NCBI GenBank assembly: GCA_029552245.1
Contig: JAKPDW010000005.1
Location: 145,456 to 209,455, forward strand
DNA length: 64,000 nt
Direction of reading: 5' to 3'
DNA from: Deltaproteobacteria bacterium
GTDB lineage: Bacteria > Desulfobacterota > Desulfomonilia > UBA1062
Shown here: piece after piece, positions 19,500-28,106 of the stretch
How the letters are laid out: each line of letters starts with the position of its first letter
Position numbering within the stretch: the first letter of the stretch is position 1
The notes under the pieces: generated by a model
The model's input: only the letters and a program-made list of their open reading frames with translations
The model's database searches: none
Told to the model about the DNA's origin: nothing
Position numbers and translations under genes: made by a program

Positions 19500-20630
19500 G
19501 AGTCCGCCTCCCCTCAGTATATCTCTCTTTCACCTTCCTGGGTGTCTTTTCTTGCAGATCCTTACCAAGGGCAGGGGGCGACTTCCGACAGGAACCACGG
19601 CGGCCATTGGGCAATGAACAGGGAAGCGCCGACAGCCCTCGTCATTCCCCATCATAATGGGCCGCTCTCCTGTTGCAAGAGGCTGCCAGGCAGAGGCGTC
19701 AATGTTCGTCGAAAATCTATGAAAGGACTGCCTCGTCTGCAACGCCCCCGGCACCCCTGCCGTCTTTGATCCGGAAAGGACCCTGGCAGAATCCGGTCGT
19801 GCTCGTGGGACCAGGGCCATGCCCGCACCGGCCGCTCAAGCGCTCGGCGTCCCGGAGGCAGACAGGCTGTCATCGTGCATCATGCCTTACGTGGGATCTC
19901 TCCAGGCAAGACAGCGTTCTCCATGTCAAGGCAGGTGCGGCGGCAAGCGTACAATCTGCGTCGATGCGCTGTACGGGGCTCTCATCTGTCAAGGCTGCGA
20001 AAGGGGTTCGCTCCTTGCATCTCCGCCTCGAGGAGACACCCATGGGCCGGTTTTGCCTTCTTACCTCAACGGAAGCTCGTTTATGGAGACCTCTCCCTTG
20101 CAAACCATGCCCAAACTCATTATTATTATTTAAATATTATCAATGGAGCAGGGAACGACCGGGGAGACCGGCGTGCATTGCCCTACGCATTCGCCGGCCG
20201 CCAGAGGATCTTCTCCACCCATTCCACAACGACGACAGGGCTCAGGGGAGACGACGGACATGCGCAGCACACGAACCGATCGCGGGTGCGACAGAAAACG
20301 GGGCCTGCACGAGACATCGAACCGGTTTCACCCGCAAGGGGAGACGCCCCGCGCACCTTTCACGACCGCACCAGCCGGCGCCCCGGCCTGGGGTGAGGGG
20401 CCTGCGAGATGCACGAACGTGGGCGTTCCTCAGGATCGTCGATGCGAAGCCCTCTGCTGGATGGGTGGGCCTGCGGAGGCAGCATGGCCCTCAACTCGGG
20501 CCGGGGCCTTCACCTCGCGCAGAAAACACACCTTCGGCAGGATCTTAGGCCCCGTAACTACCCTGGGTTCCAGGTCAGCCACGCCGGGAACCACTGGGCT
20601 TCCGGCAGCAAGGATCGAAAGGGGCCGGGC
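19500..20630. other. Long gene-free stretch with an AT-rich spot
   Basis: 1.1 kb between the divergent KaiC-like gene and the MEDS kinase. Open frames exist but their translations are Arg/Pro/Gly-rich and unlike protein. A short AT-only tract lies at about 20119-20139 (repeats of TTA followed by TTTAAATATTA), striking in this GC-rich context; it could be a promoter or protein-binding region, or a relic of foreign DNA. Confidence 0.45.
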
Positions 20631-23000
20631 ATGAGCAGCGCCCCGTGGCCTTTCGACAGGGATGGGTCCCTCACGGATTCCAGGAGGACGAGGCATGCCT
20701 GCTGCCTCTACCGGGCCGCCGGGGAGGGGTTCGAGCTGCTCAAGCGCCTCCTCGTCCCCACCCTCGAGCACGGCGGCAGGTGCCTGTGCCTGTGCGGCAG
20801 GGGGATCGGGGAAGGGATCCCGGGCATCCTCTCTTCATCGGGGCTCGACCCGGAAGGGCTCGTGCGCTCCGGCAGGCTCGCGATCTCGACCACCGAGGGG
20901 TCATGCACGGTCAACGGCCTGTTCGACGCATCCCTCATGGCCGCGACCCTCGCCCGGTTCCTGGGTGCCGCTCCCTTGGGGACCCGCGACGCAGACCTGC
21001 TCGTGGTGGACGTGGACTGGATGCCGTGGAACGCCAGCGGCGGCGCGGTCGACCCAGCCCGGATCGAGACGTGGCTCGCCCCCTTCACCAGTACCGGCCT
21101 GGGCGTAAAGACGGCAGCCCTCTACGGGATGGGGCGCTTCACCCCTGCCCAGGTCATGGCGCTGTCCCTCAGCCAGGAGGTCCTCGTGGTGAACCTCGAG
21201 GTCGTGCGCAACCGGCGTGCCGTCAGTCCCGCCGGCCTCTCTACCCTGATCGCAAGACGGGAACTGTCCGAGGCCCAGCTGCATGCCCATCTCGACCTCC
21301 TCTCGGGGCAGGCGGCAAGCGCCCCAGAGGAAACGAGGAGGATCGCGGACACGGAACGACCGGACAAGGAGCCTGTCGAGACAGCGGCGGCCCTGAGGGC
21401 GAGCGAGCGCCACTTCCGGGACATCTTCGAGGCCTTCCCGCTCGCATACCTTGCCGTCGACCCCGAGGGCCGCATACTCGAGGCCAACCCCGCGTTCGCC
21501 GCGCTCTCAGGTTACGGTCGGAGCGAGGTGATAGGCAAGCACCTCCACGAGTTCTCGCCGGATGACTCCCGGGATCTCGTGCGCGAAGTCCTGGGGACAC
21601 TGCTCAACTCGGGGCTCGTGCGCTCGGCGGATCTCCCCGTCCTGAAAAAGGACGGCCATGTTGTCAATGCGGCCATCGACGGTGTCTTCGTGTGCGACGA
21701 GCGAGGGTTGCCGTCCGTCGCCCACGTGGTCGTCCGGGACGTGACCCTGGAGAAGGAGGCGGAAAGGGAGAGGGAAAGACTCCAGGCCCAGCTTGCCAAG
21801 GCCGACAGGCTCGAGTCGCTGGGCAGGCTCGCAGGCGGTGTCGCGCACGACTTCAACAACATGCTGGGGGTGATCATGGGCCACGCCGAGCTCGCCCTGG
21901 AGGCATGCGGGCCGCACGGCGCCCTCCGGCCGCACCTCAGCGAGATCAGGTCCGCATCCGAGCGGTCCGCATCCATCGTGCGCCAGCTCCTGGCCTACGC
22001 GAGGAGGCAGCCAAGGGCGCCCGTGCTCCTCGACCTCAACGCCACGGTGCAGTCGGTCCTGTCCATGATCAGGACCCTGATAGGCGAGAACATCTCGCTC
22101 GTCTGGCTGCCGGGCAAAGACCTGTGGTCGGTGGAGATGGACCCGGCCCAGGTTGACCAGGTGGTCATGAACCTCTGCACCAACGCGCGCGACGCGATCA
22201 GCGGCCAGGGCACGGTCGTGATAGAGACCATGAACCGGTCGTTCGACGCAGCCTATTGCACGGAGCACATGGAATGCGCGCCGGGAGACTACGTGCTCCT
22301 GTCCGTCACGGACACCGGCTGCGGCATGGACAGGGACACCTCGGCCAGGATCTTCGACCCGTTCTTCTCCACGAAGGAGCCGGGCTCCGGGACAGGACTC
22401 GGCCTCTCCACGGTCTACGGCATCGCCAGGCAGAACGGCGGGTTCATAAACGTGTACACCGAGCAGGGCAAGGGCACGACCCTCAAGGTGTACCTACCCC
22501 GCTCCATGAAGGCCGCCCACGATCTGGCCGAGCCCCCCGGCCCTGCATCGCTCGAGGTGCAGGACAGGGTCCACGGTCTCACGGTCCTCGTGGTAGAGGA
22601 CGACCGGGCGAGCCTCCAGACGACCAGCATCCTCCTCGAGAGGATGGGACACCGGGTTCTCGGGGCCCAGAGCCCGGCCGAGGCCCTCGTGATAGCCTCC
22701 GAGCGGGGTCACGCCATCGACCTGATCCTGAGCGACGTCATCATGCCGGGCATGAACGGCAGGGAACTGGCCCGGCGCGTCGAGGAGATGGCCCCCGGCA
22801 TCGCATGCCTCTTCATGTCGGGCTACACAGAGAACATCATCGTGCACAGGGGGGTGATCGAGCCTGGGCTGCACTTCATCCAGAAGCCGTTCACCAGGCG
22901 GGAGCTCGAGGTGAAGATGCGCGAGGCCCTGGCCGACTCGCATGGGGGAGCCGCTCCCCCCCGCACGGGCCCGGTCGGACGAGAGGGGAGGGGCCCTTGA
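20631..23000 (+). CDS. Hybrid histidine kinase with N-terminal MEDS sensor domain
   Basis: 789 aa. Residues about 18-200 match the MEDS (DcmR-like) sensory domain: RHACCLYRAAGEGFELLKRL, LEHGGRCLCLCG, then strands around LLVVDVDWMPW and TAALYGMGRF. A PAS domain (about 260-375), a coiled coil, HisKA with His406 in GGVAHDFNNML, HATPase (DTGCGMD, GSGTGLGLSTV) and a C-terminal receiver (about 665-775, LILSDVIMPGMNG) follow. MEDS domains occur in regulators of methanogens and methylotrophs and may sense hydrocarbon derivatives; the ligand here is unknown. The ATG at 20631 has AAGGGG upstream. No membrane segments. Confidence 0.87.
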   Translation: MSSAPWPFDRDGSLTDSRRTRHACCLYRAAGEGFELLKRLLVPTLEHGGRCLCLCGRGIGEGIPGILSSSGLDPEGLVRSGRLAISTTEGSCTVNGLFDASLMAATLARFLGAAPLGTRDADLLVVDVDWMPWNASGGAVDPARIETWLAPFTSTGLGVKTAALYGMGRFTPAQVMALSLSQEVLVVNLEVVRNRRAVSPAGLSTLIARRELSEAQLHAHLDLLSGQAASAPEETRRIADTERPDKEPVETAAALRASERHFRDIFEAFPLAYLAVDPEGRILEANPAFAALSGYGRSEVIGKHLHEFSPDDSRDLVREVLGTLLNSGLVRSADLPVLKKDGHVVNAAIDGVFVCDERGLPSVAHVVVRDVTLEKEAERERERLQAQLAKADRLESLGRLAGGVAHDFNNMLGVIMGHAELALEACGPHGALRPHLSEIRSASERSASIVRQLLAYARRQPRAPVLLDLNATVQSVLSMIRTLIGENISLVWLPGKDLWSVEMDPAQVDQVVMNLCTNARDAISGQGTVVIETMNRSFDAAYCTEHMECAPGDYVLLSVTDTGCGMDRDTSARIFDPFFSTKEPGSGTGLGLSTVYGIARQNGGFINVYTEQGKGTTLKVYLPRSMKAAHDLAEPPGPASLEVQDRVHGLTVLVVEDDRASLQTTSILLERMGHRVLGAQSPAEALVIASERGHAIDLILSDVIMPGMNGRELARRVEEMAPGIACLFMSGYTENIIVHRGVIEPGLHFIQKPFTRRELEVKMREALADSHGGAAPPRTGPVGREGRGP

Positions 23001-23092
23001 CCCGGCAGAAGGACCCGGGACGTACGGGCCGAACAAAGATCGTTCGAGCAGGTGGGCGGCAGGCTTCCAGCCGACCTGAGGGCCCCTGACCC

Positions 23093-23986
23093 TCAGGCCG
23101 AAAAGACCAGCGAGTCGACGAGGTCTTCGTAGAGCTCGTCCGCCTCTTCCATGACGCGGCCGAGGGCTTCCACGGGGATGCCGGTGAGCGTCCACAGCCC
23201 CTCGGGGATGGGAGAGACCAGGGGATCCACGGTGTCGCCCATGGCCATGGCCTTTGCGAGCTGGTCCGCAATGAAGACAAACACCCCGAGCATGCCCCTG
23301 TGCGGGTCGACGGACGCCGGGAGGTTCTTCCTCGCCCTGGCCTCGCATGCCTGTGCAGAATGGTGGTACCTGATGGCGTGGACGAGGGGCTCTGGGAAGT
23401 GCCACCTGGAGGCGAGCGCCGCTCCCACCTCCGCGTGGCTGAAGCCTATGGCCTCCCTTTCCGCTTCCGCCTGAGAGTCGAACGCGCCGGATGCGAGCGC
23501 TTCCTTGACGCGGACCATGTCTTCCTCGGCCGCCTCCAAGAGCACGATGAGGCCGATGTCGTGGAGCAGGCCGGCCATGAACGCCTCTTCCTGCATACCT
23601 CGGCCGGCCTCGCCCGCGAGGACCCGGGCGGAGGCCGCGCACCCGAGGCTGTGAAGCCACAGCAGCTCGGGCTTGACGAGCGTGAAGGTGGCCCCGGCGA
23701 ACGCCCGCACGACAGCCGCCATGCCCACGAGCCCCCTGACCGTGTGCAGGCCGAGCACGGAGAGCGCGGTCGTGACCGACCCTACCTTCTGCGCGAGCCC
23801 GTAGTAACTGGAATTGGCCAGCCTCAGCACGGCCGCCGCCGTGGGCGGGTCCTTCTCGATGACCGCCGCGATGTCCCTGAGGGAGGCGTCCTCCCTCGAG
23901 ACGAGCCTCTCTATTTCCATCACGACCGAGGAGAACGTCTTGAGGTGATGGACCCGCGCTATGAGAGATTCAACGGTTCGCTCCAC
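23093..23986 (-). CDS. HDOD domain protein
   Basis: 297 aa. The HDOD fold is marked by KDPPTAAAVLRLANSSYYG, GLHTVRGLV, FMAGLLHDIGLIV and AIRYHH. HDOD proteins resemble HD phosphohydrolases but often lack full metal ligands; they act in signalling, frequently in c-di-GMP or two-component networks. Here the HD of HDIG is kept. It overlaps the upstream small gene by 17 bases, so the two form one unit. Substrate or partner unknown. Confidence 0.87.
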   Translation of the reverse strand: MERTVESLIARVHHLKTFSSVVMEIERLVSREDASLRDIAAVIEKDPPTAAAVLRLANSSYYGLAQKVGSVTTALSVLGLHTVRGLVGMAAVVRAFAGATFTLVKPELLWLHSLGCAASARVLAGEAGRGMQEEAFMAGLLHDIGLIVLLEAAEEDMVRVKEALASGAFDSQAEAEREAIGFSHAEVGAALASRWHFPEPLVHAIRYHHSAQACEARARKNLPASVDPHRGMLGVFVFIADQLAKAMAMGDTVDPLVSPIPEGLWTLTGIPVEALGRVMEEADELYEDLVDSLVFSA

Positions 23987-24326
23987 CCTTGAGCCTCTTT
24001 CTCGCCTCGACGGACAGTGCAGCCCTCGCGATCGCCTCCATGAGGGCGCCCGAGGGCCTTTCCCTGAACCTCGCGGCGACCTCCCCTTCCACGCTGGCCT
24101 GCATGGCCTCGAGGTCCGCCGCCGACCATTCGCAGGCCGCTTCCTCCTCTATGAAAACCTGCGCGATCCCCTTGCGCTCGATGGCCTCGATCAACGCCCG
24201 GCTGAGCACGGTCCCCTGCGCGACGAGGACCACCCCTGAGCCCGAGAGCACGGACTCGGCGAGCACCATGCCCTCGCGGGCATCCTTTAACGCTATGCGC
24301 TTCCTGGCCTTTCCCACTGGATGCAC
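23970..24326 (-). CDS. Small protein resembling the accessory domain of HD-GYP proteins
   Basis: 118 aa. The segment AREGMVLAESVLSGSGVVLVAQGTVLS followed by AIERKGIAQVFI matches, at the level of pattern, the C-terminal ~50 residues of the HD-GYP protein at 24997-26313 (LKPGMVVSRNVTS...GVLLLSQGTRLTEKNIETL) and similar modules beside HD-GYP domains. Here it is free-standing, with a helical C-terminal half. It overlaps the HDOD gene, so it probably works with that protein. Function of the module is not established. Confidence 0.7.
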   Translation of the reverse strand: MHPVGKARKRIALKDAREGMVLAESVLSGSGVVLVAQGTVLSRALIEAIERKGIAQVFIEEEAACEWSAADLEAMQASVEGEVAARFRERPSGALMEAIARAALSVEARKRLKGGANR

Positions 24327-24996
24327 CCCATGAACGTCACCCCAGGCATCCTTGTGCCCAGGCTCCGGTCAAATACGATACCAGATCCTTACCTGATAAC
24401 ACACCTGAAGATGTTCGTACCACAGAAATAAAGAAAGATGACAACCTGTTCGCCTGGTTGAGAAAAATGATATTCCCTGATGACACGATCGTACTCCCGG
24501 CTCATCACCAGCAACCCTTCGCGTGACTGGCCGCCTCTTCCGCCATGATGCACCACCGATTGTTTTCGATATCCCGTTGCAGGATGCATCCGCCAGGTTA
24601 TTCAGGCCGGGGGCCTTCTCACTAGCCGGCATCTTCGAGAAGACGCCGACCCTATGCTGGTGCGATCACATGGCATGGTCGTCTCGTTTGCCGTCAAGAG
24701 AAGCCAGCCATGCCCTTTCATGCGCAGAGCCCTCAGCGATGAAGCTTTGCCCAGGGCTCACCCCTGGGGGCACCCGGCGCCCGCCGAGGTCCTTGTGACA
24801 GGCGTTGCGACGGGTGCGCCCTGTCGCAGAGGTATGACCTCCCTGCGGATGTCTTGTGCACCTCGTTGCCCGAGGGTCACCCTCGAGGGAGGGTGTTGTC
24901 GAAGGAGCCGCGTGGGAAGAGCTGGAAAGAGCCGGGCCAGCACACCGGCTGTTCGCGGCCGCTTGAAGGGTGGACGCGGCCGAGGCGCCTGCTGGC
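24327..24996. other. Gene-free stretch, partly lower GC
   Basis: No convincing gene. From about 24370 to 24490 the base composition drops to near-even, unlike the flanks; the 87-codon minus-strand frame at 24369-24632 has no recognisable features or good ribosome site. Possibly decayed DNA plus promoters for the HDOD pair. Confidence 0.4.
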
Positions 24997-26313
24997 TCAC
25001 CGGTTCATCCAGACGAAGACGCCCTCTCTCGAGGGATCTATCCGGTGCATGCGGCAAAGCGTCTCGATGTTCTTCTCGGTGAGCCTCGTCCCCTGGCTCA
25101 AGAGGAGCACGCCCGTGCCGCTCGTGACGTTCCTGGACACCACCATGCCGGGCTTGAGCTCGTGCGGCAACAGCTCCACCTCCGCCGTGCCGCCCTTGGC
25201 AGCCACGCGCTCGAGGTACGCCCGGACCACCTGGGGCACGTGCACGACGACCTTGGGGTCGAACTCCGTGTTGACCCTGTCCCGGAGGTCTGCGAGGACC
25301 ATCTCGAGCGCCCTCGGCTTCGCCGGGTTCATGGTAGAGTCGATGTGGTCGGCAACGGCCATGATCCGTGCGCCGAGCGGGATCTCCTCGCCCTTCACCC
25401 CGTCCGGGTAGCCCTTCCCGTCGTATCGCTCGTGGTGGTGGCGGATCAGGGCTGAGACGGGCCTGAGGTCCTCTATCTGGTCGACGGCGGCCTGTCCCCT
25501 TATGGGGTGGAGCCTGAACTCGGCTATCTCATCGGCGTTCATCTCGCTTTCTGCCTTGAGGAGCATGACATCTGGCACCCCGATGAGCCCGATGTCGTGC
25601 AGGAGAGAGGCCACCATGATGGTCTCCACGTCCGCCTGGGGGAGCTTCATGGCCCTGGCGATGCCGCACGCGAGCTCGGCGACGTTTCGCGAGTGGTTCC
25701 TCACCCGCTTGTTCCTGAGCTCGATGAGCCCTGACAAGGCGCCGATCACGCCCCTGATGGTGGCCCGCTCGCGCTGGAGGAGGGCCTTGAGCTTCTCGTT
25801 CTGCCTCGTCAGCTCGATGGTCTGTTCCTGGACCATGATCTCGAGCTGGGAGTTCCACTCCTTCAGCTGCTCGTTCTGGGCCCTGATGACCTCGGCCATG
25901 CGCGCGTTCTCGCGGGTGAGCTCGAATCGCACCACCGCCTCGCGCACCGCCTGCACCAGCTCGTCGTCGACCCAGGGCTTGGTGATGTACCTACAGGCGC
26001 CCGCCTTGTTGAGCGCGTCCTTGATCGTCGCGATGTCCCCGTAACCCGTCAGCAGGATGCGCAGGGTCTCCGGCTTGCGTTCCTTGACGCGGGTCAGGAA
26101 TTCCACGCCGCTCATGCCCGGCATCCTGTGGTCGGAGACGACCACCCCGATAGACCCGCTCGCCTCGAGGATCTCGAGCCCGGCCTGGCCGGAGGCCGCG
26201 GTCCTGACCGTGAAGTCCTCGTCCATGAACAGCCTGGAGAGCGCCTTCAGGATGTTCTCCTCGTCATCTACGAAGAGGACCTCTGTCCTTTGCCGGGTTC
26301 CTTCACTCCCCAT
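24997..26313 (-). CDS. Response regulator: receiver, coiled coil, HD-GYP phosphodiesterase
   Basis: 438 aa. Receiver (about 10-130; VVVSDHRMPGMSG phospho-Asp, ITKPW Lys), coiled coil (about 140-185), then HD-GYP: LLHDIGLIGVPD, HHHERYDGKGYPDG and VADHIDSTMN, the full signature of active c-di-GMP hydrolases. A C-terminal module (about 385-438) resembles the separate protein at 23970-24326. It is the last gene of a four-gene overlapping operon (30217 to 24997) and its start overlaps the previous stop by 11 bases. It should lower c-di-GMP in response to phosphorylation by the operon's kinase. Confidence 0.92.
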   Translation of the reverse strand: MGSEGTRQRTEVLFVDDEENILKALSRLFMDEDFTVRTAASGQAGLEILEASGSIGVVVSDHRMPGMSGVEFLTRVKERKPETLRILLTGYGDIATIKDALNKAGACRYITKPWVDDELVQAVREAVVRFELTRENARMAEVIRAQNEQLKEWNSQLEIMVQEQTIELTRQNEKLKALLQRERATIRGVIGALSGLIELRNKRVRNHSRNVAELACGIARAMKLPQADVETIMVASLLHDIGLIGVPDVMLLKAESEMNADEIAEFRLHPIRGQAAVDQIEDLRPVSALIRHHHERYDGKGYPDGVKGEEIPLGARIMAVADHIDSTMNPAKPRALEMVLADLRDRVNTEFDPKVVVHVPQVVRAYLERVAAKGGTAEVELLPHELKPGMVVSRNVTSGTGVLLLSQGTRLTEKNIETLCRMHRIDPSREGVFVWMNR

Positions 26314-27286
26314 CCTGATCCCCCGCCGTCTTCTCCCCGGCGACTTCTTCAGCCACGAGGGTGAGGAACACCTCCGCGAGCTCCGGGTCGAAGAAGGAGC
26401 CTTTCATGGAATAGAGCATGCCCACCGCCTCCACGTGACTGTGCCTCGCGCGGTAGGAGCGGTCCGAGGTGAGGGCGTCGAAGACGTCCGCGATGCACGC
26501 GATGCGGGCATGTATGGGGATGGCGCCCGCTTTCAACCCCCTCGGGTACCCCGTACCGTCGAACCGCTCGTGGTGGCAGGCGATGACGTTCACGACGATC
26601 TCCGACAGCCGCGCCTGCCTGGCGAGCTCGGCGCCCCACTCGGGGTGTTTCCTCACGATCTCGAACTCCTCCTCGGTGAGCGGGCCGGGCTTGTTCAGGA
26701 TCGCCTCGGGCACCCCTATCTTCCCGCAGTCGTGGAGCCAGCAGCCGTATTTCATCTGCCTGACCTCGTTTTCGGGCATGCCGATCGCCTTGCCCACCGC
26801 GACGGCGTAGCCGGCCACGCTGTCGCAGTGCCCCTTGGTGTACGGGTCCTTGAGCTCGATGGCGCTGGCCAGCGACAGCAGTGCCGGCTCGTCTGAGTCA
26901 CGCATCACCGTGACGATCCTGTGCCTCTCCAGGGACTCCTTGACCACACCCACGAGCTCCGCGTTCCGCCATGGCTTCTCGATGAACTTATAGACCCCGC
27001 AGCGGTTGATGGCGTCCATGGCCGTCGCCAGGTCGGCGTAACCGGTCAGCATGATCCTCACCGTGTCCGGGCTCATGGATCTGACCCTGGCGAGGAACTC
27101 GGTGCCCTCCATGGCGGGCATCCGGTTGTCCGACACCACCACCGCCACGCCACCCCCGGCTACCAGGTCCAGGGCCGCCCACGGGTCGTCGAGGACCGTG
27201 ACATCGAGCCCCGTGTCAGCAAACAGGCGCCTGATGGCCCTCAGGATGTGCTCGTCGTCGTCCAGGAATACCACCTTTCCTTCCAT
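26303..27286 (-). CDS. Response regulator: receiver plus HD-GYP phosphodiesterase
   Basis: 327 aa. Receiver (about 1-120; VVVSDNRMPAMEG, FIEKPW) joined to HD-GYP: GHCDSVAGYAVAVG, WLHDCGKIGVPE, CHHERFDGTGYPRG, ADVFDALTSDRSYR. This is a complete HD-GYP set, with Cys instead of Ile in HDxGK. It begins 1 base after the stop of the upstream receiver-PAS gene and overlaps the next HD-GYP gene. Two HD-GYP enzymes under one kinase suggests graded or branched control of c-di-GMP. Confidence 0.92.
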   Translation of the reverse strand: MEGKVVFLDDDEHILRAIRRLFADTGLDVTVLDDPWAALDLVAGGGVAVVVSDNRMPAMEGTEFLARVRSMSPDTVRIMLTGYADLATAMDAINRCGVYKFIEKPWRNAELVGVVKESLERHRIVTVMRDSDEPALLSLASAIELKDPYTKGHCDSVAGYAVAVGKAIGMPENEVRQMKYGCWLHDCGKIGVPEAILNKPGPLTEEEFEIVRKHPEWGAELARQARLSEIVVNVIACHHERFDGTGYPRGLKAGAIPIHARIACIADVFDALTSDRSYRARHSHVEAVGMLYSMKGSFFDPELAEVFLTLVAEEVAGEKTAGDQDGE

Positions 27287-27287
27287 C

Positions 27288-28106
27288 TCAGTCCTCTCTG
27301 ATCGCCGCGATCACCACGCCTTCCCTCTTCGAGGGAGATCCCAGCTCGTTCCCCATGAGGGTGACGGGAGATCCGTACAGCTCCCCTCTGCACCTCGCCG
27401 AGCCCTTCTCGATCACGAGGCCGCAAAACGAGTTGATGACCTCGGGCAACGCGTCGCGCCTGTCCATCCCGATGAGCCCCCTCCCGCCGACGCCGAGGAT
27501 CTCCCGCGCGGCCCTGTTCGCCTGGACAACGATCCCGTCCCCGTCGACGCCAACGACCGCGAGGGGGAGGCTGTCGAGGATCTCCTGCGCCCTCATGAGG
27601 ATCCTGTTCTGGACGAGGAGTTCCTGGGTCTGCTGTTCCACCATGGCCTCGAGGTTCTCGTTCAAGACCTTGAGTTCGTCGTTGGCCCTCTGAAGATCCC
27701 TGTTCAGCCTGGCGTTCTCCGTGGCGAGCCTGTAGTGTTCCACGGCGTTGTGAACCGTGTGCTTCAAATCGCGATCGTTCCAGGGCTTTGCCATGAACTT
27801 GTAGATGCCGGCCTCGTTGACCGCGTCCACCACCGCCGCGGTGTCCGCGTAGCCGGAAAGCACGATCCTCACGGAATCGGGCCACCTCCTGCACACCTCT
27901 TTCAGGAAATCAACCCCGTTGATCCCGGGCATGCGGTAGTCTGCGATCACGACCTGCACCGGCTGCACCTCGCTTAGGATCCTGAGCCCGTCCTCGACGC
28001 TCGTCGCGGTGAGCACCTCGTAGTCTTCGTCGATGAAGACCCTCCGTATCGCGCTGAGCACGTTCGGCTCGTCGTCCACGCAGAGAATTCGAGCAAGGCC
28101 GCTCAT
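27288..28106 (-). CDS. Response regulator: receiver, coiled coil, PAS
   Basis: 272 aa. Receiver (about 5-120; VVIADYRMPGING, FMAKPW), a coiled coil (about 125-165) and a C-terminal PAS (about 170-265; PLAVVGVDGDGIVVQANRAAREILG). No enzymatic or DNA-binding output, so it may signal by protein contact or sense a small molecule. The ATG overlaps the kinase stop (ATGA). The receivers here and in the two HD-GYP genes are similar, as if produced by duplication. Confidence 0.88.
   Translation of the reverse strand: MSGLARILCVDDEPNVLSAIRRVFIDEDYEVLTATSVEDGLRILSEVQPVQVVIADYRMPGINGVDFLKEVCRRWPDSVRIVLSGYADTAAVVDAVNEAGIYKFMAKPWNDRDLKHTVHNAVEHYRLATENARLNRDLQRANDELKVLNENLEAMVEQQTQELLVQNRILMRAQEILDSLPLAVVGVDGDGIVVQANRAAREILGVGGRGLIGMDRRDALPEVINSFCGLVIEKGSARCRGELYGSPVTLMGNELGSPSKREGVVIAAIRED

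Noticed and set aside
19819..20133. 104-codon plus-strand frame with several CxxC-like pairs
   Set aside because: Cysteines are irregular, the rest of the sequence is not protein-like, there is no ribosome site, and the end runs into the AT tract giving a poly-Ile tail.
24369..24632. 87-codon minus-strand frame in the low-GC patch
   Set aside because: No recognisable features, no good ribosome site, and amino-acid composition unlike a folded protein.
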